Below, one piece after another: positions 55,392 to 64,000 of a stretch of 64,000 bases of DNA (position 1 is its first letter; each line of letters begins with the position of its first letter). Source of the stretch: Roseateles asaccharophilus. GTDB lineage: Bacteria; Pseudomonadota; Gammaproteobacteria; Burkholderiales; Burkholderiaceae_C. The translations under genes were made by a program, and so were the position numbers. The DNA is taken from the NCBI RefSeq assembly GCF_004362405.1, contig NZ_SNXE01000009.1, forward strand, positions 62,001 to 126,000, in the 5' to 3' direction. The notes beneath the pieces were generated by a model. The model was not told where the DNA came from and ran no database searches. It saw only the letters and a list, made by a program, of their open reading frames with translations.

Positions 55392-55796
55392 TTAGATGCG
55401 GCGACGCTTCTGCGGGCGGCAGCCGTTGTGCGGAACGGGGGTCACGTCCGAGATCGAGTTGATACGGATGCCCAGAGCAGCCAGTGCGCGCACCGACGAC
55501 TCACGGCCGGGGCCGGGGCCCTTGATCTTGACGTCCAGGTTCTTGATGCCTTGCTCTTGAGCGGCGCGGCCAGCAACCTCAGCAGCCACCTGGGCAGCGA
55601 AAGGCGTCGACTTGCGCGAGCCCTTGAAGCCCTGGCCACCGGAGGAGGCCCAGCTCAGAGCGCCGCCTTGACGGTCGGTGATGGTGATGATGGTGTTGTT
55701 GAACGAGGCGTGCACGTGGGCAACGCCGTCGGCCACGTTCTTGCGGACCTTCTTGCGAACGCGCTGGGCAGCCGAGTTATTAGGTGCTTTTGCCAT
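55392..55796 (-). CDS. rpsK: 30S ribosomal protein S11
   Basis: 134 residues; [35 protein letters not shown] and the basic tail [11 protein letters not shown] identify S11 on the platform of the 30S subunit. It follows rpsM by 32 bases. Confidence 0.98.
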   Translation of the reverse strand: MAKAPNNSAAQRVRKKVRKNVADGVAHVHASFNNTIITITDRQGGALSWASSGGQGFKGSRKSTPFAAQVAAEVAGRAAQEQGIKNLDVKIKGPGPGRESSVRALAALGIRINSISDVTPVPHNGCRPQKRRRI

Positions 55797-55828
55797 ATTG
55801 ACCTTCTTTCAGTACGGTTGCCGCGAGA

Positions 55829-56194
55829 TCACTTCTTGCCGGTAGCCGCCGACTTGCGCGGACCCTTGCGGGTGCGGGCATTCGTACGGGTACGCTGGCC
55901 GCGCATCGGCAGACCACGGCGATGACGGAAACCGCGGTAGCAACCCAGGTCCATCAAGCGCTTGATGTTGATCGACATCTCGCGGCGCAGATCGCCTTCG
56001 ATGGTCATGGCGCCCACGGCTTCACGGATCTTTTCCAGATCAGCGTCGGTGAGGTCCTTGACCTTCTTGTCGAACGGAATACCGCAAGCGGTGCAGATCT
56101 TCTGCGCGGTCGTACGGCCAATGCCGTAGATCGAGGTCAGACCGATCTCGGTGTGCTTTTGCGGCGGAATGTTGATACCAGCAATACGTGCCAT
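55829..56194 (-). CDS. rpsM: 30S ribosomal protein S13
   Basis: 121 residues; starts [20 protein letters not shown] and ends with the basic [17 protein letters not shown] tail that touches the P-site tRNA. First gene of the alpha group in normal order, following rpmJ. Confidence 0.98.
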   Translation of the reverse strand: MARIAGINIPPQKHTEIGLTSIYGIGRTTAQKICTACGIPFDKKVKDLTDADLEKIREAVGAMTIEGDLRREMSINIKRLMDLGCYRGFRHRRGLPMRGQRTRTNARTRKGPRKSAATGKK

Positions 56195-56227
56195 GTGCGT
56201 TCTCTCTCGCTATTAGTCGTGCTGCAA

Positions 56228-56341
56228 TCAGCCTTGACGCTGCTTGTGGCGCGGATCGGTACAGATCACACGCACCACGCCCTTGCGACGGATGATCTTG
56301 CAATTGCGGCACATTTGCTTGACGGATGCCGAAACTTTCAT
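56228..56341 (-). CDS. rpmJ: 50S ribosomal protein L36
   Basis: A 37-residue protein below the usual ORF length cut. Translation gives [15 protein letters not shown], an Arg/Lys-rich middle, and [11 protein letters not shown]. Cys11, Cys14, Cys27 and His32 form the zinc site, so this is the zinc-binding (C+) form. It lies between infA and rpsM as in most betaproteobacteria. Confidence 0.96.
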   Translation of the reverse strand: MKVSASVKQMCRNCKIIRRKGVVRVICTDPRHKQRQG

Positions 56342-56399
56342 GGTCTGCTCCTTGACCTACTCTTTAGCGCTGCGCGCGTCCCCGGGGGTATTCAAAAGC

Positions 56400-56618
56400 T
56401 CACTTCGCCCGGAATACGATGCGAGCACGACTCAAATCGTAGGGCGTCAGCTCCACAGTCACTTTGTCACCAGGCAAGATGCGGATGTAATGCATACGCA
56501 TCTTGCCGGAGATGTGTCCGAGGACGACATGCCCATTTTCCAGCTTGACTCGGAACGTGGCGTTGGGGAGGTTCTCAAGAATCTCGCCCTGCATTTGAAT
56601 GACGTCGTCTTTCGCCAT
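56400..56618 (-). CDS. infA: Translation initiation factor IF-1
   Basis: 72 residues of OB fold: [40 protein letters not shown]. The usual length for IF-1. Location between secY and rpmJ is the betaproteobacterial arrangement. Some Burkholderiales carry a second infA elsewhere; that cannot be judged here. Confidence 0.97.
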   Translation of the reverse strand: MAKDDVIQMQGEILENLPNATFRVKLENGHVVLGHISGKMRMHYIRILPGDKVTVELTPYDLSRARIVFRAK

Positions 56619-56676
56619 GCCCTGCCCACGTTTCCTGTTCCAAGAGGAATGTTGTTAATCAAATTGAACCGGCTTC

Positions 56677-57987
56677 TCAGCTGGCTTTGAAGTTCGCCTT
56701 CTTCAGCAGCGACTCGTACTGCTGACTCATCACATACGACTGCACCTGAGTCCAGAAGTCCATCGTCACGACCACGATGATCAACAAGGACGTGCCACCG
56801 AAGTAGAACGGAACGTTGTACTTCAGCACCAGGAACTCAGGCAGCAAACAGACCGCCGTGATGTAGACCGCACCGACCAGGGTCAGGCGAGCCAGGATCT
56901 TGTCAATATGCTTGGCCGTCTGGTCTCCAGGACGAATCCCGGGGATAAAGGCGCCGCTCTTCTTCAGGTTGTCTGCGGTCTCACGACTGTTGAACACCAG
57001 AGCCGTGTAGAAGAAGCAGAAGAACACGATGGCAGCAGCGTACAGCAGCACATAAATCGGCTGACCGGGGCGCAGCACATCCGCGAGATCTTTCAACCAG
57101 CGCAGGCCGTCACCCGTGGCAAACCAACTCACGATCGTGGTAGGCAGCAGGATGATGGACGACGCGAAGATCGGGGGGATCACGCCGGACATATTGAGCT
57201 TGAGCGGCAGGTGCGAGCTCTGGCCGCCATACACCTTGTTGCCCACCTGGCGCTTGGCGTAATTCACCAAGATCTTGCGCTGACCACGCTCGACGAACAC
57301 CACCAGATAGGTCACGGCGATGACGATGGCGACGATGAAGATCGAGGAAATGATGCTCATCGCGCCGGTTCGCACCAGCTCCAGCAGGCCACCAATGGCG
57401 CTGGGCAGACCCGCGGCAATACCCGCGAAGATCAGGATCGAAATCCCGTTGCCCAGACCACGCTCGGTAATCTGCTCACCCAGCCACATCAGAAACATCG
57501 TGCCGGCCACCAGGCTGGTCACCGCGGTCATGCGGAAACCAAAACCAGGGCTGAGCACCAGGCCGGGCGAGCTTTCCAGGGCCAGAGCGATGCTCAGGGA
57601 CTGGAAAATCGCAAGGCCCAGAGTGCCGTAGCGCGTGTACTGCGTGATCTTGCGACGCCCCGCCTCGCCTTCCTTCTTCAGCGCTTCCAGGCTCGGCACC
57701 ACGTACGTCATCAACTGCATGACGATCGAGGCCGAGATGTAGGGCATGATGCCCAGCGCGAAGACGGTAAAGCGCGACAGCGCACCGCCCGAGAACATAT
57801 TGAACAGGCTCAGGATGCCGCCCTGCTGGCCTTTGAAGAGCTGTTGCAGTTGAACAGGGTCAATGCCCGGCACGGGAATATGCGCCCCGATTCGGTACAC
57901 GACCAATGCCAGCAACAGGAAAACAAGCCGACGACGCAGGTCGCCGAACTTGCCGCTCTTGGCCAGTTGGTTTGCGTTGGTAGCCAC
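56677..57987 (-). CDS. secY: Protein translocase channel subunit SecY
   Basis: 436 residues, ten membrane helices. Key segments: [15 protein letters not shown] in helix 2, the cytosolic loop [17 protein letters not shown] that contacts SecA and the ribosome, and the C-terminal [13 protein letters not shown]. The window also encodes its partners secD, secF and yajC at 25-28.8 kb. Confidence 0.98.
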   Translation of the reverse strand: MATNANQLAKSGKFGDLRRRLVFLLLALVVYRIGAHIPVPGIDPVQLQQLFKGQQGGILSLFNMFSGGALSRFTVFALGIMPYISASIVMQLMTYVVPSLEALKKEGEAGRRKITQYTRYGTLGLAIFQSLSIALALESSPGLVLSPGFGFRMTAVTSLVAGTMFLMWLGEQITERGLGNGISILIFAGIAAGLPSAIGGLLELVRTGAMSIISSIFIVAIVIAVTYLVVFVERGQRKILVNYAKRQVGNKVYGGQSSHLPLKLNMSGVIPPIFASSIILLPTTIVSWFATGDGLRWLKDLADVLRPGQPIYVLLYAAAIVFFCFFYTALVFNSRETADNLKKSGAFIPGIRPGDQTAKHIDKILARLTLVGAVYITAVCLLPEFLVLKYNVPFYFGGTSLLIIVVVTMDFWTQVQSYVMSQQYESLLKKANFKAS

Positions 57988-58007
57988 TGTGCCCCGTTCC
58001 TAAAGCT

Positions 58008-58439
58008 TTAAGCGACAGAACCGCCAGCGGCTTCGATGGCAGCCTTGGCGCCAGCCGTGGCACCCACGCCCTTGAGCGTGACCTTGCGGCTGATTGCACC
58101 GGACTGGATGACCTTGACGGTCTTCACCAGCTCGGACACCAGGCCGACGGCCTTCAGCGTCAGCAGATCGATCTCCTCGCCGGCCAGCTTCTGCAGGTCG
58201 GACAGGTTGATCTCAGCCACGAAGGGCTTGTTCTGCGACTTGAAACCGCGCTTGGGCAGGCGGCGCTGCAGCGGCATTTGACCGCCTTCGAAGCCAACCT
58301 TGTGGAAGCCGCCAGCACGCGACTTCTGACCCTTGTGACCACGACCAGCGGTCTTGCCCAGGCCGGAGCCGATGCCACGGCCCACGCGACGCTTGGCGTG
58401 CTTGGCACCAGCGGCGGGCTTGATGGTATTGAGTTGCAT
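58008..58439 (-). CDS. rplO: 50S ribosomal protein L15
   Basis: 143 residues with the glycine-rich [20 protein letters not shown] start and the [18 protein letters not shown] segment typical of L15. It precedes secY by 20 bases. Confidence 0.98.
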   Translation of the reverse strand: MQLNTIKPAAGAKHAKRRVGRGIGSGLGKTAGRGHKGQKSRAGGFHKVGFEGGQMPLQRRLPKRGFKSQNKPFVAEINLSDLQKLAGEEIDLLTLKAVGLVSELVKTVKVIQSGAISRKVTLKGVGATAGAKAAIEAAGGSVA

Positions 58440-58464
58440 CTCTTGTCCTCTATTCGGCTGGTGC

Positions 58465-58647
58465 TTACAGCACCTGCACGAGGTAAGCGATCTTGTTGAT
58501 CATGCCGCGCACAGCCGGCGTGTCTTCCAGCGTCTTGGTGCTGTTCAGCTTGCGCAGGCCCAGACCAACCACAGTGGCGCGGTGCGAGGCGCGGCAGCCG
58601 ATAGGGCTGCGGACCAGCTTGACCGTCAGGGTTTTCTTATCAGACAT
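58465..58647 (-). CDS. rpmD: 50S ribosomal protein L30
   Basis: 60 residues: [30 protein letters not shown] and [17 protein letters not shown] define L30. Located between rpsE and rplO as expected. Confidence 0.97.
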   Translation of the reverse strand: MSDKKTLTVKLVRSPIGCRASHRATVVGLGLRKLNSTKTLEDTPAVRGMINKIAYLVQVL

Positions 58648-58667
58648 CTGTCTCTCCAGTCGGCTGA

Positions 58668-59186
58668 TCAGTTGAAGATGTCTTCAACAGTCTTGCCGCG
58701 CTTGGCAGCGACTTCCGCAGCGGTGGTGGAGCGCTTGAGCGCGTCCAGCGTGGCGCGGACCATGTTGTAAGGGTTGGTCGAACCGTGGCTCTTGGACACG
58801 ATGTCGGTCACACCCATCACCTCGAAGACGGCACGCATCGGGCCGCCGGCGATCACGCCGGTACCGGTCGGAGCCGGGGCCAGCATGACGCGCGAAGCAC
58901 CGTGCTCACCCACCACGTTGTGATGGACGCTACCGTTCTTCAGGTTCACCTTGAACATATTGCGGCGAGCCGACTCCATGGCCTTCTGCACGGCGACGGG
59001 AACTTCCTTCGCCTTGCCCTTGCCCATGCCGATACGGCCATCGCCATCACCAACCACGGTCAGGGCAGCGAAGGACAGCGTACGGCCGCCCTTGACCACC
59101 TTCGTGACGCGGTTGACCGCAATCATCTTCTCGCGCAGGCCGTCGTCATTGCCTTCAGTCTGCGCGCGGGGTTGAAACTTTGCCAT
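58668..59186 (-). CDS. rpsE: 30S ribosomal protein S5
   Basis: 172 residues; [33 protein letters not shown] and [19 protein letters not shown] are S5. It contributes to decoding fidelity and mRNA unwinding. Confidence 0.98.
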   Translation of the reverse strand: MAKFQPRAQTEGNDDGLREKMIAVNRVTKVVKGGRTLSFAALTVVGDGDGRIGMGKGKAKEVPVAVQKAMESARRNMFKVNLKNGSVHHNVVGEHGASRVMLAPAPTGTGVIAGGPMRAVFEVMGVTDIVSKSHGSTNPYNMVRATLDALKRSTTAAEVAAKRGKTVEDIFN

Positions 59187-59204
59187 TTCCTAATCCTTTG
59201 TGCG

Positions 59205-59570
59205 TCAGAACTGCAGGCCGGCTTCGCGGGCGGCTTCAGCCAGGGCCTTGATACGGCCGTGGTAGGCAAAGCCAGCGCGGTCGAAGGCAACCTTCTCGAT
59301 GCCGGCAGCCTTGGCCTTCTCGGCGATGCGCTTGCCGATCAGCGTGGCGGCGGACACATTGCCACCCTTGCCGGAAGCGCCCAGCTGTTCGCGGACTTCC
59401 TTCTCGACGGTCGAAGCGCTGGCCAGCACGCGACCACCATCTTCGGAGATGACGTTGGCGTAAATGTGCAGGTTCGAGCGGAACACGGTCAGGCGGGCGA
59501 CGCGCTGCAGAGCAATGCGGGCACGGGTCTGACGCGAGCGGCGCAGGCGCTGTTCTTTCTTGGTCATCAT
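59205..59570 (-). CDS. rplR: 50S ribosomal protein L18
   Basis: 121 residues; [21 protein letters not shown]-like core, [20 protein letters not shown] and [20 protein letters not shown]. Binds 5S rRNA. Confidence 0.97.
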   Translation of the reverse strand: MMTKKEQRLRRSRQTRARIALQRVARLTVFRSNLHIYANVISEDGGRVLASASTVEKEVREQLGASGKGGNVSAATLIGKRIAEKAKAAGIEKVAFDRAGFAYHGRIKALAEAAREAGLQF

Positions 59571-59581
59571 GGCGCTGCTCC

Positions 59582-60115
59582 TTACTTCTTCTTGGTTTCC
59601 TTGAGGGAAACCTTCTCGTCGGCGTAGCGGATGCCCTTGCCCTTGTAGGGCTCGGGCGGACGGAAGGCACGCACCTCAGCGGCGATCTGGCCGACCACCT
59701 GGCGGTCCGAACCCTTGATCAGGATTTCGGTCTGGGTCGGGCATTCCACCTTGATGCCGGCGGGCATGTCCTTCACCACGGGATGAGAGAAACCGATCTG
59801 CAGGTTCAGCTTCTGGCCTTGCGCCTGGGCACGGAAGCCCACGCCCACCAGATTCAGCTTCTTCTCGAAGCCCTTGCTGACGCCGTTGACCATATTGGCC
59901 ACCAGGGCACGCATCGTGCCGCTCATCGCATCGGCCTCGGCCGATTCGTTCACGGGCACAAAGCTCAGCTTGCCGCCTTCATTCTTCACGGTCACCAGGG
60001 CATTGACGGGACGCACCAGCGTGCCCAGCGAGCCCTTGACGCTGATCTGCTCAGCGCTGATGGTCACGTCCACGCCTTGCGGGACGACGACCGGCATTTT
60101 TCCAACGCGGGACAT
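59582..60115 (-). CDS. rplF: 50S ribosomal protein L6
   Basis: 177 residues; [19 protein letters not shown] at the N terminus and [17 protein letters not shown] near the C terminus are L6 signatures. It sits at the factor-binding site. Confidence 0.98.
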   Translation of the reverse strand: MSRVGKMPVVVPQGVDVTISAEQISVKGSLGTLVRPVNALVTVKNEGGKLSFVPVNESAEADAMSGTMRALVANMVNGVSKGFEKKLNLVGVGFRAQAQGQKLNLQIGFSHPVVKDMPAGIKVECPTQTEILIKGSDRQVVGQIAAEVRAFRPPEPYKGKGIRYADEKVSLKETKKK

Positions 60116-60134
60116 TGTCTGTCTCTCCTTGCGC

Positions 60135-60530
60135 TTAGGCGACGTAGCAGAGCACTTCGCCGCCGATACCGGCTTGACGTGCCTTGCGGTCAGTCATCAC
60201 ACCCTTGGGGGTGGTGACGATCGCCACGCCCAGGCCATTCATGACCTGAGGAATGTCGTGACGGCCCTTGTAGATGCGCAGGCCGGGACGGCTCACGCGC
60301 TCGATGCGCTCGATCACCGGGCGACCGGCGTAATACTTCAGCGCAATCTCCAGCTCGGGGCGAGCGGCATCACCGCGCACCGCGAAACCGTCGATATAGC
60401 CCTCGTCCTTGAGGACCTTGGCGATCGCAACCTTCAGCTTGCTGGAAGGCATCACGACGCTGGCCTTCTCAACGCTCTGGGCGTTGCGAATGCGAGTCAG
60501 CATATCGGCGATAGGATCACTCATGCTCAT
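60135..60530 (-). CDS. rpsH: 30S ribosomal protein S8
   Basis: 131 residues; [16 protein letters not shown] and [20 protein letters not shown] are S8. In E. coli S8 represses the spc operon by binding mRNA near rplE. Confidence 0.98.
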   Translation of the reverse strand: MSMSDPIADMLTRIRNAQSVEKASVVMPSSKLKVAIAKVLKDEGYIDGFAVRGDAARPELEIALKYYAGRPVIERIERVSRPGLRIYKGRHDIPQVMNGLGVAIVTTPKGVMTDRKARQAGIGGEVLCYVA

Positions 60531-60555
60531 TTGCGATTTCTCCTAATCGTGCCGA

Positions 60556-60861
60556 TTACCAGCTAGCCTTGACGACACCGGGGATGTCGCCCTTGAAAGC
60601 CAGTTCACGAATCTTGTTACGGGCCAGGCCGAACTTGCGGAAGGTACCGCGGGGACGACCGGTCAACTCGCAGCGGTTGCGCAGACGAGTGGGGTTGGCA
60701 TTGCGGGGCAGCTTTTGCAGCTCCAGACGGGCTGCATAGCGCTCCTCGTCCGACTTCTTGGCGTCATCAATGATGGCCTTGAGTTCGGCGTACTTCTTGG
60801 AGAACTTGGCGACCAGTTGTTCGCGCTTCAGCTCACGTTGCTTGATCGAGAGTTTTGCCAC
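60556..60861 (-). CDS. rpsN: 30S ribosomal protein S14 (zinc-free form)
   Basis: 101 residues; [20 protein letters not shown] and [19 protein letters not shown]. The two CxxC motifs of the short zinc-binding form are absent, so this is the long, zinc-independent type. Confidence 0.97.
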   Translation of the reverse strand: MAKLSIKQRELKREQLVAKFSKKYAELKAIIDDAKKSDEERYAARLELQKLPRNANPTRLRNRCELTGRPRGTFRKFGLARNKIRELAFKGDIPGVVKASW

Positions 60862-60869
60862 GGGTCACC

Positions 60870-61409
60870 TCAGTTCTTGAACGGGAACTTGAACGCGGCC
60901 AGCAGGGCCTTCGCTTCGTCGTCCGTCTTGGCAGTCGTCGTGATGCTGATATTCAGACCACGCAGAGCATCCACCTTGTCGTACTCGATTTCGGGGAAGA
61001 TGATCTGTTCTTTGACGCCGATGTTGTAGTTGCCACGGCCGTCAAACGAACGACCGGAGATACCACGGAAGTCGCGAACGCGCGGCAGGGCGATGGTCAC
61101 GAAGCGGTCCAGGAATTCATACATCTGGACGCCACGCAGGGTCACCATGCAGCCGATGGGCACGCCGTCACGGATCTTGAAGCCGGCGATAGCCTTCTTC
61201 GACTTGGTGACCACAGGCTTCTGGCCGGCGATCTTGGTCAGGTCGCCCACGGCGTGATCCATGACCTTCTTGTCGGCGACGGCTTCACTCACACCCATGT
61301 TCAGGGTGATCTTGGTGATGCGCGGCACTTCCATCACAGACTTGTAGCCAAACTTCTCGGTCAGGCCGGGAACGACTTTTTCGCGATAAAACGCTTGCAA
61401 ACGAGCCAT
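60870..61409 (-). CDS. rplE: 50S ribosomal protein L5
   Basis: 179 residues; start [20 protein letters not shown] at 61409, with [18 protein letters not shown] and [17 protein letters not shown]. The in-frame ATG 21 codons upstream overlaps the rplX end and is not used. Binds 5S rRNA. Confidence 0.97.
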   Translation of the reverse strand: MARLQAFYREKVVPGLTEKFGYKSVMEVPRITKITLNMGVSEAVADKKVMDHAVGDLTKIAGQKPVVTKSKKAIAGFKIRDGVPIGCMVTLRGVQMYEFLDRFVTIALPRVRDFRGISGRSFDGRGNYNIGVKEQIIFPEIEYDKVDALRGLNISITTTAKTDDEAKALLAAFKFPFKN

Positions 61410-61419
61410 GTCGGACCTC

Positions 61420-61737
61420 TTAAGCCTTGATCTCTTCGCCGGTCGACTTGTAGACGCGCACCTTCTTGCCATCGGCGAGCAGCTTGATGCCCACGCGATC
61501 GGCCTTGCCGGAGGCGGCGTTGAAAATCGCCACGTTGGATTGATGGATGGGCATGGTCTTATCGATCACACCACCGGTGGTGCCCTTCATGGGATTGGGC
61601 TTGGCGTGCTTCTTCACGACATTGACGCCTTCCACCACCAGGTGGGAGTCATCGACACGCTGCGACACGACGCCGCGCTTGCCCTTGTCGCGGCCGGTCA
61701 GCACGATGACCTCGTCGCCTTTACGAATCTTGTTCAT
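61420..61737 (-). CDS. rplX: 50S ribosomal protein L24
   Basis: 105 residues; [20 protein letters not shown] is the KOW motif, then [15 protein letters not shown]. It follows rplN by 29 bases. Confidence 0.97.
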   Translation of the reverse strand: MNKIRKGDEVIVLTGRDKGKRGVVSQRVDDSHLVVEGVNVVKKHAKPNPMKGTTGGVIDKTMPIHQSNVAIFNAASGKADRVGIKLLADGKKVRVYKSTGEEIKA

Positions 61738-61766
61738 GGCAGTACCTTTGTTCTGCAGCGAGGCGC

Positions 61767-62135
61767 TTAGAGCACCTCGGGCGCCAGCGACACGATCTTC
61801 ATGAAGCGCTCGGTACGCAGTTCACGCGTCACGGGGCCGAAGATACGGGTGCCGATGGGCTCCAGCTTGGCATTCAGCAGCACGGCGGCATTGCCGTCGA
61901 ACTTCACCAGGGAACCATCCTGGCGGCGCACGCCCTTGGCGGTACGCACCACCACAGCGCTATAGACCTCGCCCTTCTTGACGCGGCCACGCGGTGCGGC
62001 TTCTTTGATGCTGACCTTGATGATGTCGCCAATATGCGCATAACGGCGCTTGGAACCACCCAGCACCTTGATGCACATGACGGACTTGGCGCCAGTGTTG
62101 TCCGCGACATCAAGCCGCGATTGCATTTGAATCAT
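61767..62135 (-). CDS. rplN: 50S ribosomal protein L14
   Basis: 122 residues; [40 protein letters not shown] and the C-terminal [12 protein letters not shown] are L14. A longer in-frame reading adds 51 residues upstream that are not homologous. First gene of the spc group here, preceded by a consensus promoter (62320-62349) and a 272-base gap from the peroxiredoxin. Confidence 0.97.
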   Translation of the reverse strand: MIQMQSRLDVADNTGAKSVMCIKVLGGSKRRYAHIGDIIKVSIKEAAPRGRVKKGEVYSAVVVRTAKGVRRQDGSLVKFDGNAAVLLNAKLEPIGTRIFGPVTRELRTERFMKIVSLAPEVL

Positions 62136-62319
62136 GTCTGTCCCCAACTTTTCCCGTATCCACCTGCTGCGACCATCGCAGCAGACCTCAACGGTCAGTC
62201 TTGGGCCCGTGGACCGTTCGCTCGGCACCCATTGCAGACACCTTGCGCCCGGCGGTTGAGGGCGAACCCGAGGCCGTAAACGCACCACCAGATGCGCCCG
62301 ACGTTCGGCGAAGCTTTGT

Positions 62320-62349
62320 ATTGTGCGGGCAATTGACCCCTCATGTCAA
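62320..62349 (-). promoter_or_regulatory. Strong predicted promoter of the rplN (spc) operon
   Basis: On the - strand a perfect -35 TTGACA (62349-62344), an 18-base spacer and CACAAT (62325-62320; four of six). The start point falls near 62313, leaving a leader of about 180 bases before rplN. This leader (62136-62312) shows no reading frame I believe in. Confidence 0.7.
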
Positions 62350-62407
62350 GGGCCTGCCCGGCAAAAACCCGCAGCCACCTAGGTTCGGCAGCCACGGACC
62401 TTTGCGA

Positions 62408-62917
62408 TCAGAGCGCCTTGGCCTGCGCCAGCAGTGTGTTGGCGTCGCTGACCTCGAACTTGCCGGGGGCTTCGACGTTGAGCGTCTTGACCACGCCATC
62501 CACGACCAGCATGGAATAGCGCTGCGAGCGCAGACCCATGCCGCGCGCGATCAGATCCAGCGTCAGACCCGTGGCCTGCGTGAAGGCCGCGCTGCCGTCG
62601 GCCATCATGCGCACCTTGCCTGCGGTCTTCTGATCGCGCCCCCAGGCACCCATGACGAAAGCATCGTTCACCGACACGCACCAGATCTCATCCACGCCGG
62701 CCGCCTTGAAGGCTTCGGCCTGTGCCACATAGCCCGGCACATGCTGGGCCGAGCAGGTGGGGGTGAAGGCGCCGGGCAGCGCGAAGATGGCAATCTTCTT
62801 GCCGGCGGTGGCCTTCTCGATGTCAAAGCTGTTGGGGCCCAGGGAACAGCCATTGCCCTCGACCTCGATGAACTCCTGCAGCACACCCGCGGGCAGCTTG
62901 TCTCCGACCTTCAACAT
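62408..62917 (-). CDS. Peroxiredoxin, Prx5/AhpE-like (inserted in the ribosomal cluster)
   Basis: Reduces hydrogen peroxide and alkyl hydroperoxides. The 169-residue sequence is of the Prx5 type: LPGAFTPTCSAQHVPGY with peroxidatic Cys55, a second Cys80 in IWCVSVNDAFVM, and GLRSQRYSMLVVDG. Start at 62917 with GGGAGA 7 bases upstream. It stands between rpsQ and rplN, which are adjacent in the standard spc/S10 order. A terminator-like hairpin ends right at its ribosome-binding site, and the rplN promoter lies beyond its 3' end. Confidence 0.95.
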   Translation of the reverse strand: MLKVGDKLPAGVLQEFIEVEGNGCSLGPNSFDIEKATAGKKIAIFALPGAFTPTCSAQHVPGYVAQAEAFKAAGVDEIWCVSVNDAFVMGAWGRDQKTAGKVRMMADGSAAFTQATGLTLDLIARGMGLRSQRYSMLVVDGVVKTLNVEAPGKFEVSDANTLLAQAKAL

Positions 62918-62935
62918 GATCTTCTCCCAATGAAA

Positions 62936-62974
62936 AACAAAAAGGCCGGCCGCCGGTTGCCCAGCCTGCCGGCC
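62936..62974 (-). terminator. Terminator-like hairpin between rpsQ and the peroxiredoxin gene
   Basis: GGCCGGC and GCCGGCC arms around a 17-base centre are followed in the - direction by TTTTTGTTTTTC. A smaller hairpin, GCGGAG-TTCG-CTCCGC, lies just before it (62984-62999). It would end or attenuate the S10 operon transcript ahead of the peroxiredoxin gene. Confidence 0.75.
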
Positions 62975-63007
62975 CTCAGCACAGCGGAGCGAACTCCGCC
63001 GGCATGA

Positions 63008-63277
63008 TCAGACCTCTTGCGCCTTCTCGACCAGGCGGGTCACAACCCAGCTCTTGGTCTTGGAGATGGGACGGCCTTCGGCGATCTCGACGATGTCACC
63101 CATCTTGTACTCGCCCTTTTCATCGTGGGCGTGGTACTTGCGGGAGTGAGCGACGATCTTGCCGTACAGCTCATGCTTGGAGCGACGCTCGATCAGGACC
63201 GTGACGGTCTTGGCGCGCTTGTCGCTGACCACGCGACCGATCAGGGTGCGCGTGTTCTTGGTTTGAGCTTCCGTCAT
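63008..63277 (-). CDS. rpsQ: 30S ribosomal protein S17
   Basis: 89 residues; [40 protein letters not shown] and [16 protein letters not shown] are S17. The ATG overlaps the rpmC stop by 4 bases. It is the last gene before the peroxiredoxin insertion. Confidence 0.98.
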   Translation of the reverse strand: MTEAQTKNTRTLIGRVVSDKRAKTVTVLIERRSKHELYGKIVAHSRKYHAHDEKGEYKMGDIVEIAEGRPISKTKSWVVTRLVEKAQEV

Positions 63278-63474
63278 TTCGCGGCCTCCTTCTTCTTCTC
63301 GGCCAGGATGGTCTTGGCGCGAGCGATGTCGCGGCGGACCTTGCCCAGCTGAGAGTGGTTGCTCAGCTGCTGGGTGGCCTTTTGCATGCGCAGGCCGAAG
63401 TGGGCCTTGAGCAGATCGGTCACTTCCTTCTCGAGGGCAGCGACGTCCTTGCCACGCAGTTCAGATGCTTTCAT
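63274..63474 (-). CDS. rpmC: 50S ribosomal protein L29
   Basis: 66 residues; [23 protein letters not shown] then [21 protein letters not shown] is L29, near the tunnel exit. The start at 63474 is the family start; the longer frame overlaps rplP. Confidence 0.97.
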   Translation of the reverse strand: MKASELRGKDVAALEKEVTDLLKAHFGLRMQKATQQLSNHSQLGKVRRDIARAKTILAEKKKEAAK

Positions 63475-63488
63475 GGTGTTCCTTCCAA

Positions 63489-63905
63489 TCAGGCGCCGAT
63501 CTGACGGGCCACGAAGGTGCAACGCAGGGGCAGCTTGGCAGCGGCCAGCGTGAACGCTTCGCGAGCCAGAGCTTCCGGCACGCCATTGATCTCATAGAGC
63601 ACCTTGCCCGGCTGAATCTCAGCCACATAGTACTCGGGGTTACCCTTGCCGTTACCCATACGGACTTCGGCAGGCTTCTGGGAGATCGGCTTGTCCGGGA
63701 AGACGCGGATGAAGATGCGACCACCGCGCTTGATATGGCGCGAGATGGCACGACGAGCCGCTTCGATCTGGCGCGCCGTGATACGGCCGCGCTCGGTAGC
63801 CTTCAGGCCGAAGTCACCGAAGGACACGGCGGCGCCGCGGGTGGCGACGCCGGTGTTACGGCCCTTCTGCTCCTTGCGGAATTTGCGACGAGCTGGTTGC
63901 AGCAT
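63489..63905 (-). CDS. rplP: 50S ribosomal protein L16
   Basis: 138 residues; [39 protein letters not shown] and [20 protein letters not shown] are L16. It precedes rpmC by 14 bases and follows rpsC by 2. Confidence 0.98.
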   Translation of the reverse strand: MLQPARRKFRKEQKGRNTGVATRGAAVSFGDFGLKATERGRITARQIEAARRAISRHIKRGGRIFIRVFPDKPISQKPAEVRMGNGKGNPEYYVAEIQPGKVLYEINGVPEALAREAFTLAAAKLPLRCTFVARQIGA

Positions 63906-63907
63906 GT

Positions 63908-64000
63908 TTATTCTCCTTTGGCCTCACCGGCCGCGGGGGCCTTGCGGACCACGCGAGCACCGGCGGGACGCGCGCCCGGCTTGCCGTCACGGCTGCCAGG
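63908..64000 (-). CDS. rpsC: 30S ribosomal protein S3, 3' end only
   Basis: The window edge cuts this gene. The visible C-terminal 30 residues end [17 protein letters not shown] and GEAKGE, stopping with TAA at 63910-63908. Basic, Ala/Gly-rich tails like this are usual for betaproteobacterial S3, and the position directly before rplP confirms it. Confidence 0.9.
   Translation of the reverse strand, partial: PGSRDGKPGARPAGARVVRKAPAAGEAKGE

Noticed and set aside
62350-62407. A terminator for the peroxiredoxin gene (GTGGCTGC repeated, then GGGTTTTT)
   Set aside because: The two GTGGCTGC copies are direct and not inverted, and I could not draw a stable stem directly before the T5 run.

Overview
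The window is a high-GC, gene-dense chromosomal stretch of a betaproteobacterium. The ribosomal gene order, the type of DUF1631, Smg, LysM-DprA and GIN-domain genes, and the branched-chain amino-acid transporter all point to Burkholderiales, most likely the Roseateles/Rubrivivax/Mitsuaria group; that placement is inference from recognised gene content, not from a search. Almost all of it is ordinary core genome. I see no insertion sequences, prophage genes or CRISPR arrays.

Layout. 1-6.6 kb: central carbon genes (class II fructose-bisphosphate aldolase, pyruvate kinase, malic enzyme) plus a one-protein HATPase/DUF4325 regulator. 6.8-13.5 kb: an accessory islet wedged between core genes, holding a stand-alone PstS-like protein and, on the other strand, a eukaryotic-type citrate synthase, a TPR-GAF histidine kinase and a dGTPase homologue whose metal ligands are all replaced. 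13.7-20 kb: pgk with its terminator, azlCD, a GIN-domain exported protein, a small lipoprotein, htpX, fmt, def. 20-23 kb: LysM protein, dprA, smg. 23-28.8 kb: DUF1631 protein, secF, secD, yajC. 29-35 kb: GntR regulator with hydroxyproline-type epimerase, LivF, a fused LivM-LivG, LivH and an enoyl-CoA hydratase. 35-39 kb: two paralogous mini zinc-ribbon proteins flanking thymidine kinase, a TPR-GGDEF cyclase, and ProQ. 39-48 kb: DsbD-type reductase, thioesterase, a hydroxypyruvate isomerase/aldehyde dehydrogenase/SDR cluster, an rRNA-type methyltransferase, a lipoprotein esterase and a tartrate/malate-type dehydrogenase. 48-52.4 kb: an FNR-type Fe-S regulator, an Aer-like PAS chemoreceptor and a PAS-GGDEF-EAL protein. 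52.4-52.7 kb: two tandem initiator tRNA genes with terminators. 52.8-64 kb: the alpha, spc and distal S10 ribosomal clusters in reverse orientation, from rplQ back to the 3' end of rpsC, with a peroxiredoxin gene inserted between rpsQ and rplN.

Most notable. (1) The citrate synthase / sensor kinase / catalytically dead dGTPase islet looks like a sensing or defence-like module that I cannot assign to any named system. (2) Two tiny proteins with identical C-x2-C-x21-C-x3-C spacing sit on both sides of tdk. (3) The FNR-type regulator keeps all four cluster cysteines but has a CRP-type recognition helix, and a perfect TGTGA-N6-TCACA site lies upstream of its own gene; its neighbours are an energy-taxis receptor and a c-di-GMP enzyme. 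(4) A peroxiredoxin with its own terminator upstream and a consensus promoter downstream splits the S10 and spc operons. All functional statements rest on motif recognition by eye; no database search was run.
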